A stretch of DNA of 64,000 nucleotides, from assembly GCA_964639765.1 (NCBI GenBank), contig CAZXEN010000001.1, positions 62,001-126,000 on the forward strand. The letters run 5' to 3'. The stretch is from Scybalousia_A sp964639765. Lineage in GTDB: Bacteria > Bacteroidota > Bacteroidia > Bacteroidales > P3. A program made the position numbers and the translations under genes. Every line of letters begins with the position of its first letter. Position 1 is the stretch's first letter. The notes under the pieces were generated by a model. The model searched no databases. It was not told the DNA's origin and saw nothing but the letters and a program-made list of their open reading frames with translations. This document shows, piece by piece, positions 17,985 through 26,766 of this stretch.

Positions 17985-18614
17985 ATGAAAAGATTAAGTT
18001 TTATTCTGCTTGCATTTTTTGTTGTCGCAAGCATTCAGGCACAGAACATCAAATTGCCAGAACCTCAGAAAGACGGAGGTGAGAGTGTTTTGAAATCCAT
18101 TGATTTACGCCAGTCAGACAGAAGTTTCAAGGATGGAGATATATCTTTGCAGGATTTGTCTACAATACTTTGGGCAGGCTGGGGAGAATCTCATGGCAAG
18201 CGCACTGCTCCTACAGCTATAAATGCTCAAGACATTACACTTTATGTTTTTCTTGAGAAAGGCATATACAGATATGATGAAAAAAACAATGAACTTATCC
18301 TGATAAAAAGCGGAGATTACAGAAAACTTACAGACAGAGAAAACGGATTTGCAGGAAATGTAACCAACATAGCCATAGTTTCCGACTTCGCAAAGTATGA
18401 AAGGATAAAAGAACATCACACAAAATTTGTCTTCGGCTCAATGTCTGCAGCATACGTCAGCGAAAATATGTATTTAGCCTGTGCCGGCATGAAAAGAAAC
18501 CTTGGTACGGTTACAAGATATGCAGCCCACAACGAAAAACAAGTAAAAGAAGTGCTTCCATTGAAGGAAGATGAACATATATTCCTCTTCCAGACCATAG
18601 GATACAAAAAGTAG
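17985..18614 (+). CDS. Exported nitroreductase/SagB-like flavoprotein
   Basis: The protein has 209 residues. The signal peptide (MKRLSFILLAFFVVASIQAQ) is followed by a nitroreductase-family FMN fold: LRQSDRSFKDGDISLQDLS near 41-59 (Arg contacts FMN phosphate), LWAGWGESHGKRTAPTAINAQ near 64-84, and a C-terminal LPLKEDEHIFLFQTIGYKK. The PTA-N-Q block is typical of SagB-type members that act in thiazole/oxazole oxidation or as simple reductases. Export of an FMN enzyme is the unusual point. No peptide-modifying cyclase is nearby, so a SagB role is not supported. Confidence 0.8.
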   Translation: MKRLSFILLAFFVVASIQAQNIKLPEPQKDGGESVLKSIDLRQSDRSFKDGDISLQDLSTILWAGWGESHGKRTAPTAINAQDITLYVFLEKGIYRYDEKNNELILIKSGDYRKLTDRENGFAGNVTNIAIVSDFAKYERIKEHHTKFVFGSMSAAYVSENMYLACAGMKRNLGTVTRYAAHNEKQVKEVLPLKEDEHIFLFQTIGYKK

Positions 18615-18649
18615 TTTTACGGCGGGTTCTGTTTGATTTTGCCAGATAA

Positions 18650-18775
18650 AGACCGCTTGTTTTAAAAAGCAGGACTTTTTTGAAAAAGAGTTAATCTTTT
18701 TTAAAAAAGTCTTGATCTTTATATGCAAAAGAGTTGATCTTTTTTTATAAAAACCAACTCTTTTTTACTGCAGTC
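18650..18775 (+). repeat. Modular A-tract intergenic repeat, copy D
   Basis: A-tracts start at 18664, 18683, 18703, 18727 and 18749 (steps 19, 20, 24, 22). Cores in order: GCAGGAC, GAGTTAATC, AGTCTTGATC, GAGTTGATC, CCAACTC, then another AGTCTTGATA without an A-tract. The last two A-tract units can form an imperfect hairpin. It lies between the convergent nitroreductase and beta-barrel genes. Confidence 0.75.
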
Positions 18776-18833
18776 TTGATAATTTTACAAGTGATTGAAT
18801 TTATTCTGTTTACATTTCAAAAACAGAACTTTT

Positions 18834-19461
18834 TTAAAATACAAATCCAAGGCTTGCTCCAAAAAATGTTCTTCCCGTATTTATAAATACGTTTTCATCA
18901 CTGTTTTTTAGTGCAGAATGTCTTTGAGCAAAAACACCGAAAGACAGTTTATAGGCTCCTATGCTTACATAGGCTCCGCTTTCTGCTCTCGCTGTTATGA
19001 AAAATTGGATTTTTTTCTTGTGCAACACCGTCTTTTTCTATGTTGCCTGCAAAACAAAACGCAGGAGCGAAGCCAAGTTCTGCATAAAACGAGAATCTTG
19101 GATTGTTCAAGCAGGAAAACTCGGCTGACAGCGGTATTCCTATTGCAGTATAATCAAACTTGAATGAATAGTCTTCATTGTTCTTGACTGCATTGGCAAG
19201 TCTGTTTCCTTCAATGGTCAGGCCGCCATTGAAATAAAGATTGTTTTCAATAATCTGCCGTTTGAGTTTTACTCCCACACTTTCACAAATGTAGCGGTTT
19301 TTGTCTTCTTTTCCGAGTGAAGCGTAGTTAATACCTCCTTTTATTTCTGCCTGAAAAAACAATGTCTGTGCTTTGCCGAGGCGTATTCTGTTTTGGGAAA
19401 AGCAAGTAAGGGCTGTAAAATTTAAAATCAAAATCATTGAAATACAAGCTATTCTTTTCAT
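18834..19461 (-). pseudogene. Outer-membrane beta-barrel protein, frameshifted at an A7 run
   Basis: From the ATG at 19461 (signal peptide MKRIACISMILILNFTALTCFSQ), the frame encodes a PorT/OmpW-like barrel of alternating residues to about 19020. Frame 1 then reads out of register and stops near 18949. The matching C-terminal strands lie in another frame (ITARAESGAYVSIGAYKLSF ... ASLGFVF), ending at 18834 with the terminal Phe that outer-membrane barrels need. The switch coincides with GAAAAAAATCC on the coding strand (about 19011-19021); six A instead of seven would restore one protein of about 207 residues. This may be a genuine mutation, phase variation or a sequencing error. Confidence 0.75.
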
Positions 19462-19595
19462 ATACGTTTTAGTTTTTAATAAGTTTTTTTTAATTTGTAA
19501 GGTTAAGAAAATATAAAAATATGGAAGTTTTTTTTGCCGACAAAAAGTTGTAACTGTTGATGATTTGTAAAAAATATTCAAAATTTTTGTTTTAT

Positions 19596-19628
19596 TTTGA
19601 TGACATACGATTTATTTTCTTAACTTTG
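19596..19628 (+). promoter_or_regulatory. Bacteroidetes-type promoter for atpDC
   Basis: A TTTG -33 box at 19596-19599 and TAACTTTG at 19621-19628 are separated by 21 bp, within the known spacing. The atpD ATG is 37 bp further on. Confidence 0.65.
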
Positions 19629-19665
19629 CATTCGTTTTCTATAAAGGATAATAAATATAAAGACA

Positions 19666-21180
19666 ATGGAAGTAGTAAGTAAAGGAAAGATTGTTCAGAT
19701 TATCGGCGCCGTTGTAGATGTGCGTTTTGATGAGGGAGAGACTTTGCCCGAGATTTATGATGCTTTGCGAGTAAGGAAGGAAGACGGTTCTTATCTTATT
19801 CTTGAAGTTGAGCAGGATCTTGGAGAAAATACTGTACGCTGTATATCAATGGACTCTACGGACAGCCTGCAGAGAGGATTGGAGGCTGAGAACTTGGGAG
19901 AACCTATAACGATGCCTATTGGCGAAGATATAAACGGACGTCTTTTCAATGTTATAGGACAAACTATTGACGGAATACAAAATATTAAAACCGAGAAATC
20001 CTACCCTATCCATAGAGAGGCTCCTAAATTTGATGAGCTTTCCACAGAAAACCAGGTCTTGTTTACAGGAATAAAGGCAATAGATCTTATAGAACCATAT
20101 TCAAAAGGAGGAAAAATCGGCTTGTTCGGTGGTGCTGGTGTAGGTAAGACAGTACTTATTATGGAGATGATTCATAATATTGCATTGAATTACTCAGGTC
20201 AATCTGTTTTCACAGGTGTAGGAGAAAGAACAAGAGAAGGTAATGATTTGCTAAGGGAAATGCTTGAAAGCGGAGTAATCAATTATGGAGAAGAGTTTCG
20301 TAAAAGCATGGAAGAAGGAGGATGGGATTTGTCAAAGGTGGATATGCAGGCATTGAAAGACAGTAAATGTACCTTGGTTTTTGGACAAATGAATGAACCT
20401 CCTGGTGCAAGAGCAAGAGTTGCTCTCTCAGGTCTTACGCTTGCAGAATACTACAGGGACGGTGATGAGAAAACAGGCGGAAGAGATATCCTTTTGTTTA
20501 TAGATAACATATTCCGTTTCACACAGGCAGGCAGTGAAGTCTCTGCACTTTTAGGCCGTATGCCTTCCGCTGTTGGGTACCAGCCTACTCTTGCTTCTGA
20601 AATGGGAACAATGCAAGAGAGAATCACTTCTACAAAACGAGGCAGCATTACATCAATGCAGGCAGTGTATGTTCCTGCAGACGACATAACAGACCCTGCT
20701 CCTGCTACTACATTTACTCACCTTGATGCTCAGACTGTTCTTTCCCGTAAGATTGCTTCCTTGGGTATATACCCTGCTGTTGATCCTTTGGAATCTTCTT
20801 CACGTATATTGAAAGAAGATGTTTTAGGCAAGGAACATTATGAAACTGCCCAAAGAGTAAAACAGATACTTCAACGCTACAATGAACTACAGGATATCAT
20901 AGCAATTCTTGGTATAGAAGAATTGGGAGATGAAGACAAACTGGTTGTTTCCCGTGCAAGAAAAGTACAGAGATTTCTTTCACAGCCTTTCTTTGTTGCG
21001 GAACAATTCAGCGGTATTCCTGGACAGTTTGTGGATATAAAGGATACTATCAAAGGATTCAAGATGATTCTTGACGGAGAAGTGGATAATATTCCTGAAG
21101 CAGCATTCAATATGGTTGGACCTATAGAAGATGCTATTGCAAAAGGAGAAAAAATGTTGGCTGAAGCCGATAAAAAATAG
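19666..21180 (+). CDS. atpD: F1F0 ATP synthase subunit beta
   Basis: The protein has 504 residues. It is the catalytic subunit of F1. Visible: N-terminal barrel with IVQIIGAVVDVRF, P-loop GGAGVGKT at about 155-162, GERTREGNDL (catalytic Glu region), Walker B ILLFIDNIFRFTQAGSE, and the ADITDPAPATTF-type stretch. The family signature PAVDPLESSSR is near 367. Bacteroidetes beta subunits carry a small insertion after the P-loop region (YGEEFRKSMEEGGWDL), also present here. Only atpC follows; the F0 genes and atpHAG are not in the window. Confidence 0.98.
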   Translation: MEVVSKGKIVQIIGAVVDVRFDEGETLPEIYDALRVRKEDGSYLILEVEQDLGENTVRCISMDSTDSLQRGLEAENLGEPITMPIGEDINGRLFNVIGQTIDGIQNIKTEKSYPIHREAPKFDELSTENQVLFTGIKAIDLIEPYSKGGKIGLFGGAGVGKTVLIMEMIHNIALNYSGQSVFTGVGERTREGNDLLREMLESGVINYGEEFRKSMEEGGWDLSKVDMQALKDSKCTLVFGQMNEPPGARARVALSGLTLAEYYRDGDEKTGGRDILLFIDNIFRFTQAGSEVSALLGRMPSAVGYQPTLASEMGTMQERITSTKRGSITSMQAVYVPADDITDPAPATTFTHLDAQTVLSRKIASLGIYPAVDPLESSSRILKEDVLGKEHYETAQRVKQILQRYNELQDIIAILGIEELGDEDKLVVSRARKVQRFLSQPFFVAEQFSGIPGQFVDIKDTIKGFKMILDGEVDNIPEAAFNMVGPIEDAIAKGEKMLAEADKK

Positions 21181-21191
21181 GTTGCACAGAA

Positions 21192-21428
21192 ATGAAAATA
21201 AAAATAATAAGCCCGGAGACTACTCTATATGAAGGAGAAGTCAAGAGTGTCAAACTGGTTGGCTTGAACGGCAAGTTTGAAATTCTTAACAATCACGCTC
21301 CTATCGTATCTGCATTGACTCAAGGAGATATTATCATGATGGATATGCAGGATGTTGAACATGTAATCGGTATCAAACGAGGCTTATTGGAAATGTCTGA
21401 CAACAACATTCAGATTTTAGCACAATAA
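21192..21428 (+). CDS. atpC: ATP synthase subunit epsilon, short form
   Basis: The protein has 78 residues. It covers the N-terminal beta-sandwich of epsilon (KIKIISPETTLYEGEV, the GLNGKFEILNNHAPIVSAL block) and stops where the C-terminal helical hairpin would begin. That hairpin carries the inhibitory function in most bacteria, so inhibition by epsilon is not expected. This short form is normal for Bacteroidetes. It lies 11 bp after atpD. Confidence 0.95.
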   Translation: MKIKIISPETTLYEGEVKSVKLVGLNGKFEILNNHAPIVSALTQGDIIMMDMQDVEHVIGIKRGLLEMSDNNIQILAQ

Positions 21429-21557
21429 AGACCGTTTCTTCTGCAAAATACCTACAATTAATTGGACCAAAAACTATATCCGTTTGAAACAACTCCTATA
21501 CAGATGCTCACAACCTGAAACAAAAAAGGACAGAATGTTGTGTTGGCATGGATTGTT

Positions 21558-22526
21558 TTAGGGCTCTCTATGAAGATGGTAGTATTTCTTCACAAACAAC
21601 AAATAAGATACAATCAATATCACACATACGATTGTAAAATAACTCCAATGCCATAGAGGAGCAACAGGTATAAGAACAAAAAACAAGGACAACAGGGTCT
21701 GCAAAGCCATGTATATCAGAGAAACTTTGGTCTGAGGTATGTGCAGTTCGTTAGCCATGATTTGATACACGTGTTTGCGATGTGCAGTTACAATATTTTC
21801 GCGAAGAATTATTCTATGAACTATGGTCAAAAGAGTATCTATGCCATAAACTATAAACAACAGCACATAAGTAAAATCTCCTGTTTGCAATATTAACCGA
21901 CCAAAAATAAAAGCTACAACAAAACCCATACTGATACTGCCTACATCTCCTGCAAAACATTTTGCATTTTTCCTGAAATTGAAAAAGCAGAATATAGTGT
22001 TGGCGATAATACATACATTCAAAAGATTGTTATCCACAAAACTTAGCTCATGATTTAAATACATCAATGGAATTAATACTATAAAAGAGTATCCGCACAT
22101 TATTCCATTGATACCATCCATAAAATTATAGGAATTTACAATAAATATAGACAGCATAAATATCAAAATCATTACCCAGATTGTATTGTTATAAGAATAT
22201 ATAGTCAAATCTGTCATCATTAGCAGGATTGCCACAACATGAGCCATCAAACGTATGCTCACAGAACGAGATTTCAAATCATCTAAAAAACTAATCAAGG
22301 ATACGATGACAAGACCAATAATAAAATAAGGATAATGAAAACCATAAAACAAAAACCACATTATAATACTTATGGCAAATATTATTCCTCCTCCCCTTAT
22401 AACTACTTTGCCGTGAGAGGAACGCTCTTTCGGTTTATCTGTTATTTTGAAATGAGTCGCTATCTTAAAGTAACACAATTCAATAATAAACAATATTATA
22501 GCTATAAGTAAATATTTATATAACAT
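21558..22526 (-). CDS. WecA/MraY-like undecaprenyl-phosphate sugar-1-phosphate transferase
   Basis: The protein has 322 residues and about ten hydrophobic segments. Family motifs on cytosolic loops: SFLDDLKSRS (Asp-Asp), NSYNFMDGINGI, CFAGDVGSISMG (catalytic Asp), and the His-rich AHRKHVYQIM near 265. It transfers HexNAc-1-P from a UDP-sugar to the lipid carrier, the first step of O-antigen, capsule or related glycans. It is the last of three tightly packed minus-strand genes (4 bp after the epimerase). Such pairs often make and use an unusual UDP-sugar. The sugar is not predictable. Confidence 0.92.
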   Translation of the reverse strand: MLYKYLLIAIILFIIELCYFKIATHFKITDKPKERSSHGKVVIRGGGIIFAISIIMWFLFYGFHYPYFIIGLVIVSLISFLDDLKSRSVSIRLMAHVVAILLMMTDLTIYSYNNTIWVMILIFMLSIFIVNSYNFMDGINGIMCGYSFIVLIPLMYLNHELSFVDNNLLNVCIIANTIFCFFNFRKNAKCFAGDVGSISMGFVVAFIFGRLILQTGDFTYVLLFIVYGIDTLLTIVHRIILRENIVTAHRKHVYQIMANELHIPQTKVSLIYMALQTLLSLFFVLIPVAPLWHWSYFTIVCVILIVSYLLFVKKYYHLHREP

Positions 22527-22530
22527 ATCT

Positions 22531-23421
22531 TTATATTTTATAATGAGTTAAAACATCCATAGGTTCCCAAGAAAGTTCTCTTATTGCTTTCTGGTTACTA
22601 AGAGTCAGTGTTGTAGTCATCTTTTTTATCTTTCGTGTATTTATAGGTATTATATCTCCTAATACATCTCCAATCTTAGCAACAAATAAGACTAAACTTA
22701 TTGGCAGAGATTTAGGTTTTGGCTTCCCTATTTGTTTGCAAATAGATTTTGACAACTCATGAAAAGAAGGATTATAAGAATCACATACATTATAAATGCC
22801 TCCTTTATCTGCAACCTTAGGCAACAAGAAAGCAATATCTTTAGCCATGACAACACTTTTTCTTATTTCTCTTTTTCCTATGTTAAAATAAAATCCTTTT
22901 TTTATACTGTAAAGCATAGAGTATAGATTTCCTTTAGGATTATGTCCAAAAATCAAGCCAGGGCGAAGAATAGTTAAAACAACATTGTGCTTATGACACC
23001 AATCCGTTAAAAAATCTTCTGCCAAAATTTTGCTTTTAGCGTACGGAGTTATACCTTTTCTTGGATATTTCTCTGTTATGTTTTCTCCTTGTTCTCCATA
23101 GACAGCCATGGAACTTATAAAAACAAAAGACTTAGGAATATTATTTTCCAAAGCATTACATAGATTAACAGTTCCTCTATGATTTACATCAAAGAAAGAC
23201 ATACTTTCTTTTTCAGAGTCATATTTCATATAAACTTTACCACAAGCATGCAAAACAATATCGTAAGACTCACTTAAAACAGGTACTTCTTTTGCAATGT
23301 CCGTTCTGATATCATTCTCAGGAGAAAGCCCAAGAGTATCTATTTCATAGTCTTCTCTTAAAATAGGAATAATATTTCTGCCTAAAAAACCGTATGCTCC
23401 TGTAAAAAGAATCGTTTTCAT
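22531..23421 (-). CDS. NAD-dependent sugar epimerase/dehydratase
   Basis: The protein has 296 residues. It is an extended SDR with a Rossmann glycine motif GAYGFLGRN at 7-15, ACGKVYM near 60, SSMAVYGE (catalytic Ser region) and YAKSK (Tyr-Lys) near 146-150. It resembles enzymes acting on nucleotide sugars ahead of a WecA-like transferase. Its ATG overlaps the stop of the upstream deacetylase gene by 4 bp, and the transferase follows after 4 bp, so all three are probably translated from one mRNA. Confidence 0.9.
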   Translation of the reverse strand: MKTILFTGAYGFLGRNIIPILREDYEIDTLGLSPENDIRTDIAKEVPVLSESYDIVLHACGKVYMKYDSEKESMSFFDVNHRGTVNLCNALENNIPKSFVFISSMAVYGEQGENITEKYPRKGITPYAKSKILAEDFLTDWCHKHNVVLTILRPGLIFGHNPKGNLYSMLYSIKKGFYFNIGKREIRKSVVMAKDIAFLLPKVADKGGIYNVCDSYNPSFHELSKSICKQIGKPKPKSLPISLVLFVAKIGDVLGDIIPINTRKIKKMTTTLTLSNQKAIRELSWEPMDVLTHYKI

Positions 23422-24296
23422 ATCGATATTGTTTCTACTTTATCCCAATTTATCATCTTATCTGCCTCTTGTATTGTTACAAAATCAAAATCATGGATAT
23501 ATTTACTGATTTTTTTGAATGTACCACGTAATCCAACACGGTTTTTAATTTGTCTTAACAACGGTAGTGTTGTAATATTTGGTTGATTAATATCTATATC
23601 ACTTGGATGAAAATAAGACATGACATATTGTGAATGTTTTGTCATATACTTTATTGCATTGTATGGAAAAACTCTAAAGTATCCTCCTCCAGAGAATGGA
23701 ATCTTTTTGCCTGCAACTGAAAAAAGATTCATTGGAAACTCTTTTATAAATCCTTTTTCTGACTTGAATATCTTAGGTTTTGCATCACCATAGTTTTTTA
23801 AACCACCACATTCACGTTTTTTTGGAAAAACAGAACAATCATATTTAAAACCCAATTCCATTAATACTTCTATATCATAAAGATTTTCTTCAGTGAAAGA
23901 AAAAGAAGGAGCTTTATAGGACAAGACTTCTTTACCTGTCAAATCTTCCAATAGTCTTTTTGCTTTAAGAGTATCCTGCAGAAAAGCTTCTCGGGTAAAT
24001 CTATATGCTAATTGATGTTGATAGGAATGACAAGCAATTTCATGACCTCGTTTATCTATCTCCTTTATTATATCAGGTTGATGTTCTGCTATCCAACCTA
24101 AACAAAAACAGGTGGCTTTGAGTTTATATTCATCCAACAAATCCAAAATTTTATAGAGAGGCTCATAAATTCTCACAGAGTATTTTTCCCAGTCAAACAT
24201 TTGAGAATAATTATCGTGACAGTAATAATCCTCTATATCCAATGTCAATATATTAATATAAGTTGCAATCAAATTAAAAACAATTTCGATTTTCAA
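23418..24296 (-). CDS. Polysaccharide deacetylase family protein
   Basis: 292 residues from the ATG at 24296. NodB-fold motifs: LTLDIEDYY (metal Asp), HEIACHSYQHQ (H-x3-H ligands), KAPSFSFTEENL, and YFHPSDID near the C-terminus. The start LDIEDYY plus the C-terminal extension is typical of the DUF3473-containing deacetylases found in exopolysaccharide loci. The start is uncertain: homologues usually begin right at the INILTLDIE segment, which here has ATT rather than ATG, and a TAATTTTG box (24301-24294) overlaps the only upstream ATG. It heads the deacetylase-epimerase-transferase operon. Confidence 0.88.
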   Translation of the reverse strand: MKIEIVFNLIATYINILTLDIEDYYCHDNYSQMFDWEKYSVRIYEPLYKILDLLDEYKLKATCFCLGWIAEHQPDIIKEIDKRGHEIACHSYQHQLAYRFTREAFLQDTLKAKRLLEDLTGKEVLSYKAPSFSFTEENLYDIEVLMELGFKYDCSVFPKKRECGGLKNYGDAKPKIFKSEKGFIKEFPMNLFSVAGKKIPFSGGGYFRVFPYNAIKYMTKHSQYVMSYFHPSDIDINQPNITTLPLLRQIKNRVGLRGTFKKISKYIHDFDFVTIQEADKMINWDKVETISI

Positions 24297-24409
24297 AATT
24301 ACAATCTTTAGATGAAACGAATAAAGTTTTTGTTTATTTTTTACAATATAAGAGTTTTATTAATTAATAATCAAGTATTAATCAAAAGTAAATATGATTT
24401 TAATATGAT

Positions 24410-24438
24410 AAAAAAGGACAGAATATTGTATTCCGCCC
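24410..24438 (-). terminator. Rho-independent terminator of the hyd operon
   Basis: On the minus strand GGGCGGAATA (24438-24429) pairs with TATTCTGTCC (24425-24416) over ten positions (two G-U) around a 3-nt loop. Six T follow (24415-24410). It lies 25 bp beyond the hydC stop. The T-side arm recurs at 21522-21540. Confidence 0.85.
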
Positions 24439-24463
24439 TTTGGTTTTACAATAATATTATTTA

Positions 24464-24943
24464 CTAATCTTTATATTCAGCAATAATATCCTTTACTTGT
24501 TCTGGGGTTACTCTACCATAAACTTTATCTCCTACCAATGCAACAGGAGCAAGTCCGCATGCTCCAACGCAACGCAAACAATTGATAGAAAACTTACCAT
24601 CTGGAGTTGTTTCTCCTATACCTATGCCTAACTGACGCTTAAATTCGTCTAATATTTTTTCACTTCCACGAACATAACAAGCAGTTCCTAAACATACATT
24701 TATAGGATGTTCTCCCTTTGGTTTCATTGTAAAGAATGAATAGAAAGTAACAATACCATAGATATGGGCTGCAGATACATGAATTTGTTCAGCAACAATT
24801 TCTTGTACCTCTACTGGCAAATAACCAAAAGTATTTTGTACTTCATGCAAAATAGTTATGGCTTCACCTGCTTTGTTCCCATGAGCAGCGCAAATATCTT
24901 TTATCTTCTGTATATTGTTTTCGTCTAATTTTACTTGTGCCAT
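24464..24943 (-). CDS. hydC: [FeFe] hydrogenase NuoE-like subunit HydC
   Basis: The protein has 159 residues. It is a thioredoxin-like [2Fe-2S] protein of the NuoE family with ligands in NVCLGTACYVRG and NCLRCVGACGLAP. The N-terminal helical part (GNKAGEAITILHEVQNTFGYLP) is typical. In trimeric hydrogenases it relays electrons next to the NuoF-like flavoprotein. It is the third gene of the operon, 33 bp after hydA, whereas in the best-known HydABC operons the NuoE-like gene comes first. Confidence 0.93.
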   Translation of the reverse strand: MAQVKLDENNIQKIKDICAAHGNKAGEAITILHEVQNTFGYLPVEVQEIVAEQIHVSAAHIYGIVTFYSFFTMKPKGEHPINVCLGTACYVRGSEKILDEFKRQLGIGIGETTPDGKFSINCLRCVGACGLAPVALVGDKVYGRVTPEQVKDIIAEYKD

Positions 24944-24976
24944 CTTTGTAAATGTTTTTATTGATTAAACAGAATA

Positions 24977-26752
24977 CTACTTAACAAATTCAACTTTATC
25001 TGATTTATCAGCATAGTGAGTATGTAGCAAATGGTGTGATTTTTCTCCACAAGGTTTGCCTAAATACTCTTTATAAAGCTGTTGAATATAAGGATTCTCA
25101 TGTGATTTACGCAAAGGTTTGTCCCTATCTTCTTCATAGATTGCTCTGAAACGTCTTTCAACTTTAGAGAAATCTCCATGATGATAAGGTTGTCCAGCTC
25201 CACCGACACAACCTCCTGGACAAGCCATCACTTCTATTGCGTGGAAGAACTCCTTACCCTCTCTTACTTTGTCCAAAAGCTTTCTTGCATTACCTAAACC
25301 ATGAGCAATACCTATATGTATTGGAGTACCATTGAAATCAACTGTAGCTTCTCTTACTCCTTCCATTCCTCTTAATTCATTGAAATCAACTTTATCTAAT
25401 GTCTTTCCAGTAAATACTTCATAAGCAGTACGGGTTGCAGCTTCAATAACACCACCTGTTGCTCCAAAAATTACGGCTGCACCAGTACTTTCTCCTAAAG
25501 GTCTGTCAAAATCTTCTTCCGGTAAAGCATTGAAGTCTATATTAAACTGCTTTATAAGTTCTGCCAACTCACGTGTTGTAAGAGAATAATCTACATCCGG
25601 GATACCATCTGTTTTAAACTCATCTCTTTGACACTCAAACTTCTTTGCAACACAAGGCATAATAGAAACAACCACCATATCCTCACGTTTGATACCCAAT
25701 TTCTCAGCCCAATAGTTCTTAGCTATGGCTCCGAACATCTGCATTGGTGATTTTGCTGTAGAAGGTATATCAAGCATATCTGGATAATAAGTCTCAAAGA
25801 AATTAACCCAACCTGGGCAGCAAGAAGTCATAATAGGAAGCTTAACAGTCTTGTCGCCTTTCATATATTTATTGATACGTCCAAGCATTTCTGTTCCTTC
25901 TTCCATAATAGTAAGGTCAGCAGCAAAGTCTGTATCAAAAACATAATCAAAACCTATTCTTCTTAAAGCAGCAGCCATTTTTCCTGTTACTCTTGTTCCT
26001 GGAGTTAAGCCGAATTCTTCGCCTATTGCAACTCTGACAGCAGGAGCAGTCTGAACAACAACTGTTTTTCTTGGGTCGCATATAGCATTGATTACCTGAC
26101 GAGTATTATCTACTTCTGCCAATGCTCCAACCGGGCAAGCTTGAACACATTGTCCGCACATAACACAAGGACTCTTGGACAGGTCTTGTTCAAAAGCAGT
26201 GGCAACAACAGCCATAAATCCTCTGTTTACTGCTGACAAAGCTCCAACAGTTTGAAGACTGTTACATACAGTCTCACAACGACGACACATTATACATTTG
26301 TTTACGTCTCTTATAATTGCTGGAGAAAGATCTTTTCTATATGTTGATTGTTCTCCTTTAAAAGGAATATCTCTAATACCTAATTCGTTTGCCAATGATT
26401 GTAATTCACACATTCCGCTTTTTGCGCAAGTAAGACAAGAAGCAGGGTGATCACTCAACATAAGTTCCACAACTGTTCTTCTTGCATTGACAACTCTAAG
26501 AGAATGAGTATAAACAACCATTCCTTCCATAACATCTGTAGCACAAGCAGGAGCAAGATTTCTTCTTCCTTCTATTTCTACCACACAAACTCTGCAAGCA
26601 CCAGGTTTATTTTCTATTCCCTGTCCTTTAAGTTCATAATAACAAAGTGTAGGTATTTTGATGCCTATTGATGCAGCAGCTTTTAATACCGTTGTTCCTT
26701 GAGGAACCTGAACTTGTTTGTTATCTATTGTTAAATTTATCATACCTTCCAT
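24977..26752 (-). CDS. hydA: [FeFe] hydrogenase catalytic subunit HydA
   Basis: The protein has 591 residues. Domains: N-terminal plant-type [2Fe-2S] (CYYELKG ... GACRVC ... C), His-Cys3 [4Fe-4S] (HPASCLTCAKSGMC), two ferredoxin [4Fe-4S] clusters (CIMCRRCETVC and CVMCGQCVQACP), and the H-cluster domain. The H-cluster motifs are L1 TSCCPGW near 307, L2 MPCVAKKFE near 364, and L3 MACPGGCVGGAGQP near 508. All expected Cys ligands are present. With hydB and hydC this fits the group A3 NAD- and ferredoxin-linked electron-bifurcating enzyme: soluble, reversible H2 production. A strong AGGAGG lies 9 nt before the ATG at 26752, unusual for this phylum, and decides the start. Maturases hydEFG are not in the window. 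Confidence 0.95.
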   Translation of the reverse strand: MEGMINLTIDNKQVQVPQGTTVLKAAASIGIKIPTLCYYELKGQGIENKPGACRVCVVEIEGRRNLAPACATDVMEGMVVYTHSLRVVNARRTVVELMLSDHPASCLTCAKSGMCELQSLANELGIRDIPFKGEQSTYRKDLSPAIIRDVNKCIMCRRCETVCNSLQTVGALSAVNRGFMAVVATAFEQDLSKSPCVMCGQCVQACPVGALAEVDNTRQVINAICDPRKTVVVQTAPAVRVAIGEEFGLTPGTRVTGKMAAALRRIGFDYVFDTDFAADLTIMEEGTEMLGRINKYMKGDKTVKLPIMTSCCPGWVNFFETYYPDMLDIPSTAKSPMQMFGAIAKNYWAEKLGIKREDMVVVSIMPCVAKKFECQRDEFKTDGIPDVDYSLTTRELAELIKQFNIDFNALPEEDFDRPLGESTGAAVIFGATGGVIEAATRTAYEVFTGKTLDKVDFNELRGMEGVREATVDFNGTPIHIGIAHGLGNARKLLDKVREGKEFFHAIEVMACPGGCVGGAGQPYHHGDFSKVERRFRAIYEEDRDKPLRKSHENPYIQQLYKEYLGKPCGEKSHHLLHTHYADKSDKVEFVK

Positions 26753-26766
26753 TTCAATGTTCCTCC

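Noticed and set aside
17985..18614. SagB-type toxin/thiazole-peptide maturation gene
   Set aside because: No cyclodehydratase or precursor peptide gene nearby, and the protein has a signal peptide.
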